Shown here piece by piece: positions 5,138 through 6,204 of a stretch of DNA of 6,204 nucleotides. Source of the DNA: Sulfuritalea sp. GTDB lineage: Bacteria > Pseudomonadota > Gammaproteobacteria > Burkholderiales > Rhodocyclaceae. The position numbers and the translations under genes were made by a program. Every line of letters starts with the position of its first letter. Positions within the stretch are counted from its first letter, which is position 1. Below the pieces are notes generated by a model. That model saw nothing but the letters and a program-made list of their open reading frames with translations, searched no databases and was not told the origin of the DNA. The DNA lies in assembly GCA_026399445.1 (NCBI GenBank), contig JAPLRA010000442.1, positions 1 through 6,204 on the forward strand. Direction: 5' to 3'.

Positions 5138-6204
5138 ATGGCTGGAATTTCCGATCTGAAAATCTGGGTTCGCCTGACCGGCTCCATCTGGCTGATGCTG
5201 CTGGTGGCGTGGACCGGCATGATTTTCTGGGAAAGCCATGTCAATCGGCAAACCGCCATTAGTCAGGCGCGCGAGTTCTCCAACTCGATGCACGAAGCGA
5301 CGATGGCAGGACTGACCGGCATGATGATCACCGGCACGGTGGGCCAGCGCGAGGTGTTCCTCGACCAGATCAAGCAGCTCGCCATCATCCGCGACCTCAA
5401 GGTGATTCGCGGCGAGAACGTCAGCAAAATCTTCGGGCCCGGCAACGCCAAGGACAGTGGCGCGGCTGACTCGGTCGAGAAGCAGGTGCTGGCGAGCGGC
5501 AAGGAATTCAGCGAAATCCAGTCCGATGAAAAGGGCGAATACCTGCTTGTGGTGCGGCCGGCGCTGGCACTGAAGAACTATCTGGGCAAGGATTGCATCG
5601 CCTGTCATCAGGTTCCGGAGCACTCGGTGCTCGGTGCAGTGAGCATGAAGATTTCGCTGAATCAGGTCAATGAGGCCGTCGCCGCGCAGCGCATCAAGTC
5701 GCTGATCGCCGCCCTGGTCGTCAGCCTTCCCCTGCTTGCCTTCATTTATCTGTTCATCCGCAACGTTGTCACGGTTCCGCTGGACAAGATGGTCAGCGGT
5801 TTGCGCGAGATTTCCAGTGGCGAAGGCGACCTGACCCGCCGGCTCGATATCCGCAGTCAGGACGAAATCGGCGACGCCGCCAACGCCTTCAATCAAATGA
5901 TGGAAAAATTCAACGCCCTGGTGCGCCACGTCAGCGAATCGGCCAGCAAGGTTTCGGCGGCATCCCACACGCTGTCCTCCAGCGCCGGCCAAGTCGCGGC
6001 CAGTTCGACGCAGCAGGATGTCAAGTCTGCCGCGGCAGCTATGGCCGTGGAGCAGATGCTCTCCAGCATCGGATCGATTGCGCAGGGCATGGAACGCGTA
6101 CATGAGCAGTCGCGCGAAAGCGTGCGCCGCTCCGGCGAAGGAAATGAAAGCCTGTCGCGCCTGATCGGCGAGGTCGGGCAGGTCGAAGACACTGTCAGGC
6201 AGAT
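5138..6204 (+). CDS. Methyl-accepting chemotaxis protein with c-type haem sensor domain (3' end cut off by the window)
   Basis: This is a transmembrane chemoreceptor; such proteins control the CheA kinase through CheW and so bias flagellar rotation or another Che output. The frame stays open to the window edge, giving 355 codons so far. GGGG (5127-5130) is 7 bases from ATG 5138, which favours this start over ATG 5132, where it would be 1 base away. Order: short cytoplasmic tail, membrane helix 1 (about 13-31), a periplasmic domain of about 155 residues, membrane helix 2 (about 188-207), HAMP (about 208-262, with P214 and DEIG near 242), and the start of the helical signalling bundle. The periplasmic domain ends with GKDCIACHQVPE: C153, C156 and H157 form a CXXCH site for covalent haem c. 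This matches haem-c PAS- or Cache-like sensors known in Geobacter and other bacteria. The kinase-control tip and methylation sites lie mostly beyond the edge. Confidence 0.93.
   Translation, partial: MAGISDLKIWVRLTGSIWLMLLVAWTGMIFWESHVNRQTAISQAREFSNSMHEATMAGLTGMMITGTVGQREVFLDQIKQLAIIRDLKVIRGENVSKIFGPGNAKDSGAADSVEKQVLASGKEFSEIQSDEKGEYLLVVRPALALKNYLGKDCIACHQVPEHSVLGAVSMKISLNQVNEAVAAQRIKSLIAALVVSLPLLAFIYLFIRNVVTVPLDKMVSGLREISSGEGDLTRRLDIRSQDEIGDAANAFNQMMEKFNALVRHVSESASKVSAASHTLSSSAGQVAASSTQQDVKSAAAAMAVEQMLSSIGSIAQGMERVHEQSRESVRRSGEGNESLSRLIGEVGQVEDTVRQ
5594..5608 (+). other. CXXCH haem-c attachment motif in the chemoreceptor
   Basis: These codons read C-I-A-C-H. The motif sits about 30 residues before the second membrane helix, on the side expected to be periplasmic, where the cytochrome c maturation machinery works. 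It is the only CXXCH in the visible protein, so a single haem is expected. The distal ligand is not identifiable from the sequence. Confidence 0.85.

Noticed and set aside
5105..6103. Minus-strand open frame (332 codons) opposite the chemoreceptor
   Set aside because: The plus-strand chemoreceptor frame is continuous with clear membrane, haem and HAMP features. The antisense frame has low-complexity composition and no domain.

Overview
The window is about 62% GC by eye (not counted) and looks like ordinary chromosome of a betaproteobacterium. The order nadK (reverse), hrcA, hemH, the protein sequences and a c-haem chemoreceptor fit a Rhodocyclales-type organism such as relatives of Dechloromonas or Azoarcus. 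That placement rests on recall of family sequences, not on a search. I see no insertion sequence, phage gene, CRISPR array, tRNA or rRNA. No stretch longer than 300 bases lacks a gene.

Layout: positions 1-94 hold a GC-rich repeat-like hairpin beyond the end of nadK. nadK (NAD kinase) lies on the minus strand. A 127-base divergent gap separates it from hrcA (heat-shock repressor), which is followed after 6 bases by hemH (ferrochelatase). Next is a 169-base interval with a promoter-like signal, an 8+8 bp inverted repeat, a possible 36-residue small ORF and further hairpins. It leads into trxC (thioredoxin 2 with an N-terminal zinc ribbon). After trxC come an uncharacterised protein with EF-hand-like calcium loops and the 5' part of a methyl-accepting chemotaxis protein that runs off the right edge. 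The sensor domain of this chemoreceptor carries a c-type haem motif (CIACH).

How the genes may work together: hrcA and hemH are probably one transcription unit, linking a protein-folding stress regulator to the last step of protohaem synthesis. trxC is a thiol-redox protein whose family is often tied to oxidative stress, and the preceding interval looks regulated. The chemoreceptor needs covalently bound haem, so it is a downstream user of haem, although nothing shows co-regulation with hemH. The most interesting points are the c-haem chemoreceptor, the operator-like palindrome with the small ORF upstream of trxC, the possibly leaderless start of hrcA, and the unexplained calcium-loop protein. 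I do not see convincing evidence for a wholly new multi-gene system.
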